A DNA stretch of 64,000 nt from Bimuria novae-zelandiae CBS 107.79 (lineage: Eukaryota; Ascomycota; Dothideomycetes; Pleosporales; Didymosphaeriaceae), in contig ML976696.1 of the NCBI GenBank assembly GCA_010015655.1, forward strand, positions 575,299-639,298, given 5' to 3'. Positions 31,915 to 42,485 of this stretch are shown here, one piece after another. Within the stretch, counting starts at the first letter, position 1; each line of letters begins with the position of its first letter. Under the pieces are notes generated by a model that searched no databases, was not told the DNA's origin, and saw nothing but the letters and a program-made list of their open reading frames with translations. The translations under genes were made by a program, and so were the position numbers.

Positions 31915-34454
31915 TCAAAGCGTCCACTGCGTCATTGCGCCCCAATCGATATTCGCATCGTCTCCAGCAACAAACTCCATGCCCTCGAATGCTTCCAGGC
32001 CTGGTGCAGAGAACAAATCAAGATTCAGATCCAGGTCCGTATCCGTTGTACAAGGCGTAACCTGCTCCGCGCGTGGCTCCAGGACATGATCCACAATCTT
32101 CGTAAACGCCTTGGACGCCTTCTTGCAGAGGTTATAGTTTGCTTCGCCTGGCCCCGCAGACGAAGAATCCAAGTGCGCCGCCGCGTCGAGGTGGCTGATC
32201 AGCACTGACAGCATCCTTATCGTCTCAGGGCGAGAAATGCCTGGCGGAAACGGCGCGTTCGTCCGATACTGTTCTTGTAGCGCGGTCGCGAGCACGCTCG
32301 CACTCGGTATACCGCACAGAATCACCTCGATCAGAAACTCCTTGTGGATGTCGTACAGCCGATCCCTAATCGTGCCCAGCGTCAGCGTTGTGGAAAGCAG
32401 CGACGTAGACACGCGAAGCAGCTCGAGGTTCGACGTAATCGGTGTCTGCCCCTGATCCAGTAGCTTCCGGATGATGAACTCGTTGTACCAGTGCGTCTGG
32501 TGCGCGATGACCATCATGAGGCAGATGTACGGCGTTATTTTCTCGTTCCAGCAGTTGGGCCAGTACCTGAGGTGTTCCGGGAACGCGTCCCACGACTCGC
32601 GGATGCGCCGTGATATGTCGAGCAGCTGGCGCTCGACGTCGGAGTCGAGTTTTGATAGCGCGACGTCCAGGATCTCCTCGCGGTATGTGGCAGATATGCA
32701 GCGCATCCTACTCCAGCTCGTGCGCAGGTAGCGCCGCTCGGTGTTCCACCCGTGCTCGTCGAGCGCAGCGATTGCGCGGGAGAGGGTGGCTTCGTCGGCC
32801 ACGATGTCGCTGTCGTCGAGGTCTAGGGGCAACTTCATATCGGCATGGCGTTTACTCAAACGAATGGGTCGGCCAAGGAACGTGGAGAGCGTTTTGTCCT
32901 GTAAGAAGCAGGTGCTGAAGACTCTACGGCGTGTCTCGAGGAGCCATGTCGGAACATTGGGCGCTGTTGGTTCCCTATGGAGGCCGAGAGCGTACAATTG
33001 CGAAGCCAGCTCGCCAAAGCGCCGCCACGACGGGGCCCCCGAGAAGCCAGACATCATGACGGTGAACATGTAGTTCTCGTACCACATCCACACTGTGATG
33101 TGGTTGACGGGGCTGATCAGTGTGCAGAGAATCGTGCACGTAGTGCTGGCTCTCAGAAGCTCGTCTATCAAGCGAGACTTTGAATTCGGATTCGCAGGGT
33201 CGGTGAAATGGTAGTTTGCGAGGCCGAAGGATATGGCTCTTCCTGCGGTGGCGAAGACAAAGCCTAGCACTTCCAGCCGTATGTTGTCTCCCGTGCAGAG
33301 CTGGTGGAAGTCGCGCGCTTTCAGGCCGTCCGGTATGTCGAGAGGTCGGCTGGAGTTATCGAGGACTTTTGCCACGAGCCTGGGATCGGGAACGGAATGC
33401 ACCAGGTTGAAGCGGTCCACTATGGACCCTAGCCCGTTGATCAGATCGATCTCCAGCGGTAGTGGGACCTGTAGAGTCAGCAAAAATACCTCTATGGTTT
33501 CACCCTCCTCCGATGAGGAACTACTTACTACACATGTCTGCGCATACTGCTGGAGTAAACCAATCAACTCCTGTAAGAGGGGGTAGTACCGTAAACACTT
33601 CAACACCTCCGTAGCCATCTGTACCCGCATGGATTTCGTCAACGGGTGCTGGTGTGCCATCTCATAATCAGACCCCTCCGACGCCATCGACGCCTCTCTA
33701 TCAGGCACAAAAGCATTAACCTCGTCCTGGGGAAGATTAGCCGAGTAACTCGTCGGACCCAGATACCCCGGCTGGTTCGTCGTCATGGGCACGGCATCTG
33801 TGAAGCGCTCATGGAAGGAAAACGACGGGGCGTCTGGTCTGGGAAGGAATTTCGAAGTTCGCTTTCGCTTGGGAGGACGGAGGTCGTCGGGGGTCTCTTT
33901 GGAGCGTCCCGGGGCGTTGTCATCGGTGTTGCGCTTGGTGAGCGGAGCTGGGTGGTAGAAGCAGCGGTCTGGTATGCCTGGGTTGGAGGGTGAATGCCGA
34001 GGAGCGGAGTTCGGGTGGAATTGGTGGGGGACGTACCTCGTTGGATACAACGATCGCATGTTGGGGTGTTGTGGTCGCATCGCGTTTTGTTTAATCTACC
34101 TATTGGTTTCACGTGTTAGCATGGTGTGCTGTTTCTTGAACCGTTGTGGTTTGTGGTGGAGCGGGAGTGGTAATGATAACGCGCATGGTTAGATGTACGC
34201 TATGGCATTATGCATCTGGAATTTCATATTTGATGCATATGAGTATGCAAGGCTTTGATAACTTAAGGGATTCCGTCCTTGTTGCCAGATATTTGTGTTC
34301 CAGACACTGTATGTGTGCTGCTCCCACTATACAAATTAAGAAGTCTGATACTTACATGGCTCGCAGGATGCCGGCTTTCCGTTACGTCTGTTGGCGTTCC
34401 TAAAATATATGTCATGAAAAAAAGTACTGTTCGTCTCAGCGTCAGCACGTACAT
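31915..34454 (-). CDS. Zn2Cys6 transcription factor with fungal-specific TF domain
   Basis: I build 702 residues from exons 34454..34453, 34399..34356, 34099..34037, 33977..33532 and 33468..31915. The zinc cluster is assembled only after splicing: CEPC from the second exon, RLNKTRCDHNTPTCDRC from the third and DRCFYHPAPLTK from the fourth. The Cys spacing fits a fungal binuclear cluster. The 256-bp intron 34100..34355 has donor GTAAGT and branch GCTAAC. The start ATG appears to straddle intron 34400..34452. Intron 33469..33531 (63 bp, in frame) could be retained without a frameshift. The long C-terminal region with WRRFGELASQLYALGLHRE is the fungal-specific transcription factor domain. Target genes are unknown. 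Confidence 0.82.
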
Positions 34455-34762
34455 ATATATGATGGTGTTGCGACCTGTGACAGTGTGAGGCTTGTGGACC
34501 CGAACAAGGAAGATCCCCGCTTTTGCCCGTATGAACAGAGCTTTCTGATTTGACGTGCTAAAGGTGGAACAACAGTATTGAAGATGAAACAATTGACCTG
34601 TTGTCCTCGGTTTCGGCGGTATATCCTGTAGGGCTACAGTGATCGATGTTGCACAGGCTTCGCTGAAGGAAGCTCGCAATCCGAACTAATGCCGGATAGG
34701 AAGGTCGATAGCATCGCGCCGTTCTCACCGCCAAGTGCAAGCTAACCAAAATCAACAACATT
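34455..34762. other. Upstream region of the Zn2Cys6 gene
   Basis: About 300 bp between the zinc-cluster gene start and the pogo element insertion. It presumably includes the promoter, so the transposon lies just beyond the core promoter. Confidence 0.45.
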
Positions 34763-34764
34763 TA

Positions 34765-34844
34765 AGCTAGCGCATGGGGTTCCGAGACACCCGGGGATAT
34801 GAGACACCGCGCAGAAATCCTCCACCCTTCAAAAAATCGCGATA
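34765..34844 (+). repeat. Left 80-bp terminal inverted repeat of the pogo element
   Basis: Starts AGCTAGCGCATGGGG after TA. It pairs with 36469-36548 with one mismatch. Confidence 0.93.
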
Positions 34845-34866
34845 TCTCCACATCCACCCTACCAAA

Positions 34867-36453
34867 ATGGCCAACCGTGAGGCAGCAATTCAAGTAGCTA
34901 TTAGTGATCTTAATGCTGGCATTTTTCCTAGTCAACGAGCTGCTGCAAAGGCATATAACATCCCTATAGCCACGCTATCTAGGCGCGTACGCGGTTCACA
35001 AAACTGGCAAAACAGCCACGTATACTAGTAATAATTAACTCTATAACAAGAGGACTTCCTTGTACAATAGATACTTAAAAAGGACGCGCGCGGGTTTCCT
35101 CCTTCTTACGCTTATATACAAAAAATAGTAAATTAAATCCTTAGGATAAATAGCAACCACGCGTTAGTAGGTAAACACTAGATATCTTACTTTATTAAAC
35201 GCAACCTACGCGTTACCTCTATTATAGGTAAAAAGATTAAGGCTGCGAGAGCTAAGGAAGTAACTTAGGAGGCAATACGCGAGTTTCTTAAGCTCTATAA
35301 GTAGCTTCGCGTTGAGTTAGACATACGTAATAAGGATACGTGGAATATGGATGAGACTGGGAAGGCCCTAGGCGTATGTGCAAACACCAGAGTACTCGCA
35401 GGAAGCCAGAAAAAGAAGGCTTACTATTAGTCTCCAGAGAATCGCGAGTGGGCGTCGATAATCGAGTGCGTTTCTGCAACAGGGAGAAAGCTACAGCTAG
35501 CTATTATTTTTAAAGGCAAAAACCTGCAGAGCACCTAGTTTCTATTAATAATACCTAACTAGCTATACGCAACTTTAGAGAATAGCTAAACATCTAATAT
35601 AATAGGGGCTAAGTGGCTGTAACGCGTATTTCTGCCAGATACTGCGCCCTCAGAGGATCGCTGGCGGATGCTAATATTGGATAGCCACGGCAGCTATGTC
35701 GACCTGGATTTCCTGTAGATCTGCAAGCAGAATAAAGTCAGGCTTCTGTTTCTCCCTGCGCACTCCTCGCACGTTCTGCAGCCACTAGATCTCTCTGTTT
35801 TCTCAGTAGTGAAACGATTCTATCGCCAGCAGATCCACGAGTTATCACACCTAGATGATGCTGCGCCGGTTAAAAAGGAACGTTTTATTATTGCCTACAA
35901 CGCTGCTAGAGAGGCTGCGATTACTAAGAGAGTAATCTGCGCTAGATAGGCTATTACAGGTATTTGCCCGTTAAATATTAAGCGGGTAGTTAACTTATCT
36001 TAAGTCGCTCGAAGGCCTGTTACCCCCCCTTACCAAGATCAGGCTTATCTCGCTAAGAGCTCTCTCTACACTCCCTATAGCCCTCGGGATCTGTTTATAG
36101 CTCAAAGGCAGCTCTACAGCGCTAAGAAATTAAGCCGCAAGGTTCACTAACTATTTAAGAAAGCTAGTAAGGCAATTACAATAGCTAATACACGCTTAGC
36201 AGCGCTAGAAACAGAGAATAAAAAATTATAGAGTTAACTTAAGGCCCTTAAGCGTCCGTAACCACGAAAGAAAGTTTATATAGACCTAAATTAACGCTTT
36301 GCTAGCATAGATCAAATCATAATAGTAAAGCAGGCATCTGCTCTCCTAGAGCAACAAAACAGTAGTACTTCTGCAGAAAAGGACGCAGAAAAAGCTACAG
36401 CAGAAATAGCAGCTAAAACTCTGCAATCTATGTATAGCGAGTGGCAATTGTAA
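34867..36453 (+). pseudogene. Fot1/pogo transposase, multiple nonsense codons
   Basis: An ATG at 34867 opens MANREAAIQVAISDL, with a Psq-like helix-turn-helix (SQRAAAKAYNIPIATLSRRV). The first stop comes after 53 codons. The same frame continues for 528 codons to TAA 36451-36453 without any net frameshift, through about twenty further TAA/TAG codons. Catalytic landmarks remain: NMDETG (Asp codon 35350), LILDSHGSYVD (Asp codon 35680) and LQPLDLSVFS (Asp codon 35788). The stops sit mostly where Gln codons CAA/CAG would fit. Inactive: no full-length protein can be made. Confidence 0.9.
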
Positions 36454-36468
36454 TTACGCTGAATAAAT

Positions 36469-36548
36469 TATCGCGATTTTTTAAAGGGTGGAGGATTTCT
36501 GCGCGGTGTCTCATATCCCCGGGTGTCTCGGAACCCCATGCGCTAGCT
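36469..36548 (-). repeat. Right 80-bp terminal inverted repeat of the pogo element
   Basis: Reverse complement of the left terminus with one mismatch, followed by TA at 36549-36550. Confidence 0.93.
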
Positions 36549-36550
36549 TA

Positions 36551-36879
36551 GTTCTTGTGCGGCTGAGAATGCGGAGTACGAGAGCTGGCTTTTAAATGCC
36601 TTCTCCCCCATGACCAGACTTGCAATAGGTAAGCTTCTCACAACACAAAGTATCCACCAAACGGCTGCCTTGCGCACGTGTTTTTCGAAGCCTAGAAGAG
36701 ACCTTTGGTAGGACAGTTGCCGCTTTGAAAGGTGCCATTCGGGCGCATGGTAGTCCTCTCAGCATCATCAAAATCCCATCGTCTCCACGAGGCTGCTGCC
36801 TCGCGCGCACGCCTGTGGAAGCCTTGAAGTGAGCCTTGAATTACACAACGATACTTCGATTGTCAAACACCAAACAAAC
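36551..36879. other. Intergenic region
   Basis: About 330 bp from the pogo element to the next start. Probably the promoter of the 2EXR-like gene. A short perfect-looking word, GCGCACG, recurs, but no defined repeat was found. Confidence 0.4.
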
Positions 36880-37751
36880 ATGGCATCGGAGGTGCGTATA
36901 CCATGCTTGACTTGGCCACGACGCTCACCTTGAGAAAGCCACTCGGGATAGAATGGGTGCAATCCCACAAAGATGTTGCTACGGCGCTGAGCTTCTTAGA
37001 CCTGCCAAAAGAGCTGAGGGACACCGTTTACCAGTATGCGTTCCAAGTGCCTGGCGCGCTCTTCATCTACTGCACAGATCCATACTCCTGGCGTCCAACG
37101 CTGAAAGGGAAGATCGTGAAGTATAAGAATAAGGGACCAATGGAGCCTCAACACGTGAGCGGCGTGATTCCCATAGGGCTCCTACGGACTTGTCGGCAGA
37201 TTCATTCTGAGGCCGCCGAGGTACTCTATGGCAGGAACGTATTCCAGCTATACATGACCAACCTTAACTACTCGGAGACTTACCGATACCTGGTGCGGCA
37301 AGTTAGCTTCACAATGGATGCTAACAGGGATATCTTCCATCACGACCTCGAGGTCATGGGTTACTGGTGGCGCAGGCGGTACTGGCCCTCTATCCTCGAC
37401 AAGAGCACCAGTCTTCTCGTGCGCTTTCCCAATCTGGACACCCTCACATTCCCGATTAAATCTGACCACGTAGTGCGAGGGGTGACTTGGCGACCTGCGT
37501 TCCTGGCTGCGCATCAGAAGAGCAAGGAGCATCGGATCGCGCTTGCAGCAAGATGGCTGGCGATTAATTGCCCGATAGAAGACAACCGGCTTCGCCAGAT
37601 CCTGCATCTGGAAATAGTTCCTTCCACGAGCCTGTTGAAAGAAGATTTCGAGGGGTCAAAGTTTACGATGGAAGAGGATGCTGAGTGGGACGGGTCTGAA
37701 CTCGCTGAAGCGTTCGATGAGATGAAGAAATTTTTGTTAAGGCAGGCGTAA
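36880..37751 (+). CDS. 2EXR/F-box-like domain protein
   Basis: The body carries LSFLDLPKELRDTVYQYAF followed by IGLLRTCRQIHSEAAEVLYGRNVF. This pair of motifs marks the fungal 2EXR/F-box-like family, which is abundant in Dothideomycetes and of unknown role. Two starts are possible. An ATG at 36880 (MASE) can be joined by a 47-bp GT-AG intron (36892..36938) to the frame. Alternatively the gene starts at the ATG at 36903 with no intron and 282 residues. I slightly prefer the first because of its leader context. The C-terminal third is acidic. Confidence 0.7.
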
Positions 37752-38004
37752 TCCGCTACGTCTCTCACCCAGTGGAGCTTCGGCTCCTGCTCAACAACGA
37801 CAACGCGCCCACGTTAGTAATCCGAAACGACGATTCGCATCAGGGACGGAGTGCGCCAGGGGAGGAAGTCGTAGCCTGCCACCTGAGACTTCCCGCTAGT
37901 GCCTACTTTAAGCGTGGCATTCTGTTCGCCCTCTCCTCCCAGACTCATCGTTAATTAATACCACCAGCACGTTTCCCATCACATACTATCCAAGCATCAT
38001 CAAT

Positions 38005-38316
38005 ATGGCCAACCCGAACTCGAGCGATCTTATCGCCATACTCGAAGTCTACTTCAAGAATGTGTCAAAGTGGTTCGACGACGTGTCGGCGCGGCTCAGC
38101 AACTTGGAGGATCGAGTAGCAGGTGTGGAACACGGCCTTACGGATCTCAGAAATTCTACGGAGACCCAAAACACGAATGTGCAGGATTTCTTAAAGGACT
38201 TCAACCATCGATTAGCAAGCGTGGAAGAAAGTGTGAAAGAAATCCGTTTGTCACAGGATCGTCCTCGTCCTCGTCGCGGGCATGCCGACAACCCCTCCGC
38301 CTCCCCGCCAGCGTAA
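38005..38316 (+). CDS. Small coiled-coil protein
   Basis: 103 residues from an ATG in the context CAATATGGCC. Residues about 8-85 show heptad-like spacing of hydrophobics (LIAILEVYFKNVSKWF, then LSNLEDRVAGVEHGLTDL) and predict a coiled coil. The tail is basic and Pro/Ser-rich. No family recognised. It lies 250 bp behind the 2EXR-like gene on the same strand. Confidence 0.55.
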   Translation: MANPNSSDLIAILEVYFKNVSKWFDDVSARLSNLEDRVAGVEHGLTDLRNSTETQNTNVQDFLKDFNHRLASVEESVKEIRLSQDRPRPRRGHADNPSASPPA

Positions 38317-39081
38317 CAGCTTGTAGACGCAGACAATCCCGCTTCCCCGAGTGATATTCGGCTGCTGTATAAACATTCCAGTCCGGTCCTTCACTTCGTG
38401 GCGGATGGTGCGATAGAAAAGCAGTAGAAATCATCTACGAAGAACAGGTCTCACTTCACCATTCTTCGGGAGTACGACGACCTGCCTTAGGATGAACAAA
38501 TCGAAACGTCGCCGAAGCACATATCGCCTCTCATCCAACTGGGTCATTTGCCCCCGCTGCATTTGAAGACTTCGTGCGAGGTACGGTGTTGTGAAGGATG
38601 CAGGAAGGATTTTCACTGCGCTACGAAGGATATGTTCCATCGTGGTGTTCACTACCAAAGGTGCGGATATCGAATCACTCAGCGTGCGTTATTCCGCGTA
38701 CTCAGCGTGCTTTTTTCTGGTTCCCTAACCAGCGGGTACCCCACGTGGTCCCAACAACAGCTCAACAACTCAGTCCCCGCTGCGAGAACGAACCGAATCG
38801 CGAGAGCGAACCGAATCCCCTAACGTCGCAACGGGGCCAGCGCAGTACAGCGCTCTCCCGGTAGACAGTCAATAACCCCGTGCATCATTTCGAAGCTACG
38901 TGATGCGATGCAATCCGCAAACGAGAACAAACTGACCAAAATACCCCGCCCAGTGTTTGGTTTAGGTTTGCCTTCTACGCTGGTACGTCGCGTGGCTTCC
39001 TCATTCGATATCAGTAGCTCTCTGTTTGCCATATACAGCGACCAGAGATCGCCCTTCGTCCAGCTTACTGAGAAGGGCGGC

Positions 39082-39173
39082 GTGAAAGTGGGCCGCAAGG
39101 ACTCCGATCAATCGCCTGTGTGTTACCCCAGGATGGGCAATACAATGGCCAACCTTTAGCCTTACGCGAGAGG
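39082..39173 (+). repeat. Dispersed repeat, copy A
   Basis: About 92 bp starting GTGAAAGTGGGCC and ending ACGCGAGAGG. Copy B lies 250 bp downstream with roughly 80 percent identity by eye. The core around TTACCCCAGGATGGGCAATA also resembles an intron at 50884-50947. Confidence 0.75.
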
Positions 39174-39333
39174 TTGGTAAGTCACCGGTTCGCCAACCTT
39201 ACTTCACCTGGGGGCCGCGCAACACCAAAACGACAATAGGACCGGCGGGGTCAAAAGTGAATGCACGGTTTGCAGCGGTGAAAGTTAGCACGAAAATTAA
39301 AGCATTGCTTGTTAGGCATCCTCTCGTGTACAT

Positions 39334-39431
39334 GTGAAAGTGGGCCATAAGGACACTACTAATGATTAATCGCTAGTATGTTACCCCAAGATGAGCAATA
39401 CAATGGCGAACTTGCAGCTTCACGCGAGAGG
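39334..39431 (+). repeat. Dispersed repeat, copy B
   Basis: Same unit as copy A, with several G-to-A and C-to-T differences (for example CCATAA against CCGCAA, and CCCCAAGATGAG against CCCCAGGATGGG). Confidence 0.75.
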
Positions 39432-39609
39432 CATCCTCACCCTCCTTCACTTCATTCTTCTCTTACAACCTGATCCTACTTCACTTGTAGTTCAAGGTAT
39501 CCAGGAGACATGTCTTGCATAAATATCACCCTCGCGCAAGGGACGACGACGACTCTTACAACAACTTCTTCTCAGCATTTTCTACACCACACGCTACCAG
39601 CTTCTCAAC

Positions 39610-41058
39610 ATGTCTATCTGCAGCTATTCGCGCGATCCTGAGCCCTGTCCTTCTAAAGGCAGTCCAGACTATGCAGATTGTCATCTGTCGTCACCAGACT
39701 ATCTCTCAGACTCCGACACCGACATCAGCGATAGCGATAGCGAGCCCGAAGAGCCCAAGTTCCCGAGCACTATCCCACATTTCGGCAGCGATCTTGAGTG
39801 CTTCGAGGAGGTCTTTCCGAGCCTGATCAATGGACTTCAGAATGCGGGCGATGCGTTCGAGGTCGGTTGGTTGGCGGGCTGTGTTCACGATGTGATCCTC
39901 TGTTTGTAAGTCCTCGTGCTCTGTGGTTGAAGGTAAAAGTCGTATAGCCCGGCTGCGCATCCTGCAGCTCAGCTGGACTCATTGCCGTATGCATCAAACA
40001 GTTGCTAACATTTCCGTAGGGCGCTCCACTTGACGAACAATCATTCAGTCTTCCCAAAGACGAAGGCGAATCTGCTCGTAGAAGCGCTCGAAGCGCGATA
40101 TGATCGTCCACTTCCGACCGGAGATGGTGAGACGTGTCCACCAGAAGGTGTGACCGAATGGATCAAACCCAAGCAACTGCTCGACCTTTTCAACTTGATC
40201 CATGAGACGGTCGAGCTCGACTATCCGGCTGGTGTTCCACTCACAGATAAAGAGGTGGAATTCAAGATCGGAGAGAAGGAATCCATGTTCGGGACGATGC
40301 TCGACAACGCGATCAAGGAGATGTGGGGTGAAGACGAAGACGACGAAGATGAGAGCCACGAAGAAGTCTACACCATGCGCGGAGGTTGGATCTCCGGTAA
40401 GTTCCGCAGAGCTAAATGGTTTTGGTGCATCGCTAACTAATTCGTCACAGCCCGTGATGAGGAATGGACGTATCCTGCCTGGGTCTACGGACCAGAACGT
40501 GTCCACGGCCTCGTACAGCTCGAACCGGACAGCACACCTGTTGAGTACACAACTACGGGTGATCCAGTGCCCATGGACGCCTTCAGCATCCCTTATACCG
40601 GCCCCTATCCCGTCGAAGGAAAGTGCCTGATCTGCATGGATGAGCTATCCAACTTCGATTTCGGACTTCTGGTTGCGCGATGCACGAACGGTCATGTCTT
40701 TCATAACCTCTGCTTGGATAAATGGGTCAACTGCTCTGCCATGGACAACGCCAACTTGTGCCCTCACGACCGTGAGCGGCTTTGCGATCCACGCCCGAGG
40801 ATGCATCTAGGCTTCTTGGTACCTCCACCTGAGCCGAGCGATATCGACGATGAAGAGGAGGATGAGGGCTCCATCATGGACGCCGATGAGTCGGACTATG
40901 AGGGCTTCGATGCCGACGCCGAGGGAGAAGACGAGGATCTTTTCAGTATGGACGTCGACGAGGAGGAGGAGGCGGATTGCGTACCTCGCTGCGAGGCAGC
41001 GGGATCCATTTTCTTCCAATACCAACTGAACGGCGTGGACTTTTTGTACCCATTCTAG
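39610..41058 (+). CDS. RING-type zinc finger protein, probable E3 ligase
   Basis: Three exons (39610..39905, 40020..40396, 40451..41058) with 114-bp and 54-bp introns in phase give 426 residues. The first exon is acidic (DSDTDISDSDSEPEEP). The RING is in the last exon: CLICMDEL, then VARCTNGHVFHNLC, then LCPHDRERLC. The final zinc ligand pair looks like C-x2-D, as in Rbx1-type RING-H2 domains. A long acidic tail (about residues 335-400) follows. RING proteins recruit E2 enzymes for ubiquitin transfer; no partner domain is visible, so the substrate is unknown. The start ATG is the first in the transcript-like leader. Confidence 0.75.
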
Positions 41059-41539
41059 CGGCAGCTGCCTCTCTACTCGGAGTTTCATCCACGCTCGACC
41101 ATTTCTGGTATCGGCATGGCACTCACACGAAGTGTGCAGGTTTCTGTTTAGGCGCGATGCGCCCGCCATTCTTTGGTTCTGAAGCAGAACTGGAGACATT
41201 AATGCTGGGGTTATTGCCTCTTATTACTTGTTCTTGGTTCCTCGCTCCTTCCTTCCATCATTATCGTTTTCTAGCTGCGGAGGATGGGATTCAACTTTGT
41301 TCCTATTTTGATGGTTGGACATGCTCAGTGGTCTTTGTTCTGCTGGGCGTTCTGGCTTTATGCCATTGCTAGAATATCCTTTGCGTTTCACCTAGTATTC
41401 ATGGCATCAGTTACTATCTCTTTTTGTTCAACAATACAAAATTCTTCCGGTCAACCTCTTCGCTGCTTGCCTTCTCCAATCCATTCTACCAATCAGCAAG
41501 ATAGTCCTGCCTAACCCTGTACCTCTCCAGTCTTCATCT
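41059..41539. other. Intergenic region between converging genes
   Basis: About 0.5 kb between the RING gene stop and the 3' end of the minus-strand methyltransferase pseudogene. T-rich. A short hydrophobic frame here is not supported. Confidence 0.4.
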
Positions 41540-42485
41540 TCACGCATTGCTCACCTCGACCTCTCCACCCCGCTTCCTCGCCGCCATCACCAAATACCTA
41601 GGAACAACACCCTGAAACCAGTCCTCCACCTTCCTAACCTGCTCCTCCGTCTTGCCCCACTCATCTAAACCCGTCACCTCAAAGCCCGCACCCGTCAAAC
41701 AGGGAAAATTACGTGCTCAAAGTGCGGTGCTGTCTCTTCTCGCCCGCCACCATCCACGCGGGAGCACCCCCGTCTACATAGTCCTCATCAACCTCAGTGA
41801 TCCGCTCGCTCTCGTTGTAGTAGCTGTCCACCGTCCACTGGTTCACCCTCGCCTTCGAGTTCCAAGATAGCATAAACCCTGGATCCTTCAGCGCCGTGAC
41901 GCAAGGATGCTGAATGGAGAACACGAAGAGCCCGCCAGGTACGAGCGACTCGTGGACCTGAGTGATAACGTTTTGGATATCCTTCACATAGTGCAGTGCT
42001 AAGCCGCTGAAGACGAGATCGTAGGTAGCAGGCTGGAGCTTCACGCGCTTTAGGTCGATGCGCGAGTAGCTGATAAGGCCTCTCAGGCTACCTTACATGA
42101 TTTGCGGACCTATGAATGACGCGGGTGGGTTTTCTGTGTCGGCGGATAGCTTGGGAGGGCTCGTCCGGTTCTCGGCGGTGCGTAACATGTTGGCGCTGAT
42201 GTCGCAGGCGTCTATGGCGAAGGCGCCGTTGCGGATGCACCAGCGGGCGAACCAGCCTTCGCCGCAGGCTAGATCGAGGACTTTCTTGTTGGTCATGGCG
42301 GCGTGGAGCATTTTGAGGAGTTCGAGCCATTCGGATGCGCCTTTCTCTCCGTAGGTGGCGCGGGAGGTCTTGGAGTACTGGGCGAAGATGTCAAGGTCGT
42401 CGTAGATGTTTGGTGTGGAGCTCCATTATTTGTCGGGGGAGCTGATTGGACCGCCAGATTCGGAGGAGGAGTCTTCTTCAGACAT
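41540..42485 (-). pseudogene. Degenerate SAM methyltransferase gene
   Basis: Starts MSEEDSSSESGG at 42485 and is stopped by TAA at 42428..42426 after 19 codons. The frame then continues through VLDLACGEGWFARWC, the SAM-binding motif I. A second TAA follows at 42095..42093. The remaining body has FSGLALHYVKDI and LVPGGLFVFSIQHP. A third TAA at 41711..41709 and an extra T a few bases later separate the final segment, FEVTGLDEWGKTEEQVRKVE, which reads to TGA 41542..41540. The first two stops are explained by CAA-to-TAA. Three nonsense codons plus one frameshift mean it cannot make the full enzyme. It is unlike the intact methyltransferase at 11.6 kb in sequence. Confidence 0.85.

Larger units (their letters stand above)
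34765..36548 (+). mobile_element. Fot1/pogo-type DNA transposon, RIP-degenerated
   Basis: A 1,784-bp element flanked by TA (34763-34764 and 36549-36550). Inverted termini match over 80 bp with a single C/T mismatch at position 66. Inside lies one transposase frame with about twenty nonsense codons, all TAA or TAG. The interior is much more AT-rich than the termini. Both features fit repeat-induced point mutation. The superfamily call rests on the TA duplication, a CENP-B/Psq-type N-terminal helix-turn-helix and the NMDETG motif. Confidence 0.93.
38317..39609. other. Repeat-bearing intergenic region
   Basis: 1.3 kb without a supported gene. It holds two related copies of a roughly 95-bp sequence, annotated separately, and some frames that look like remnants. 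The last 100 bp form the leader of the RING gene. Confidence 0.5.

Noticed and set aside
41284..41514. Hydrophobic small frame after the RING gene
   Set aside because: T-rich 3' UTR sequence. Hydrophobicity comes from base composition.
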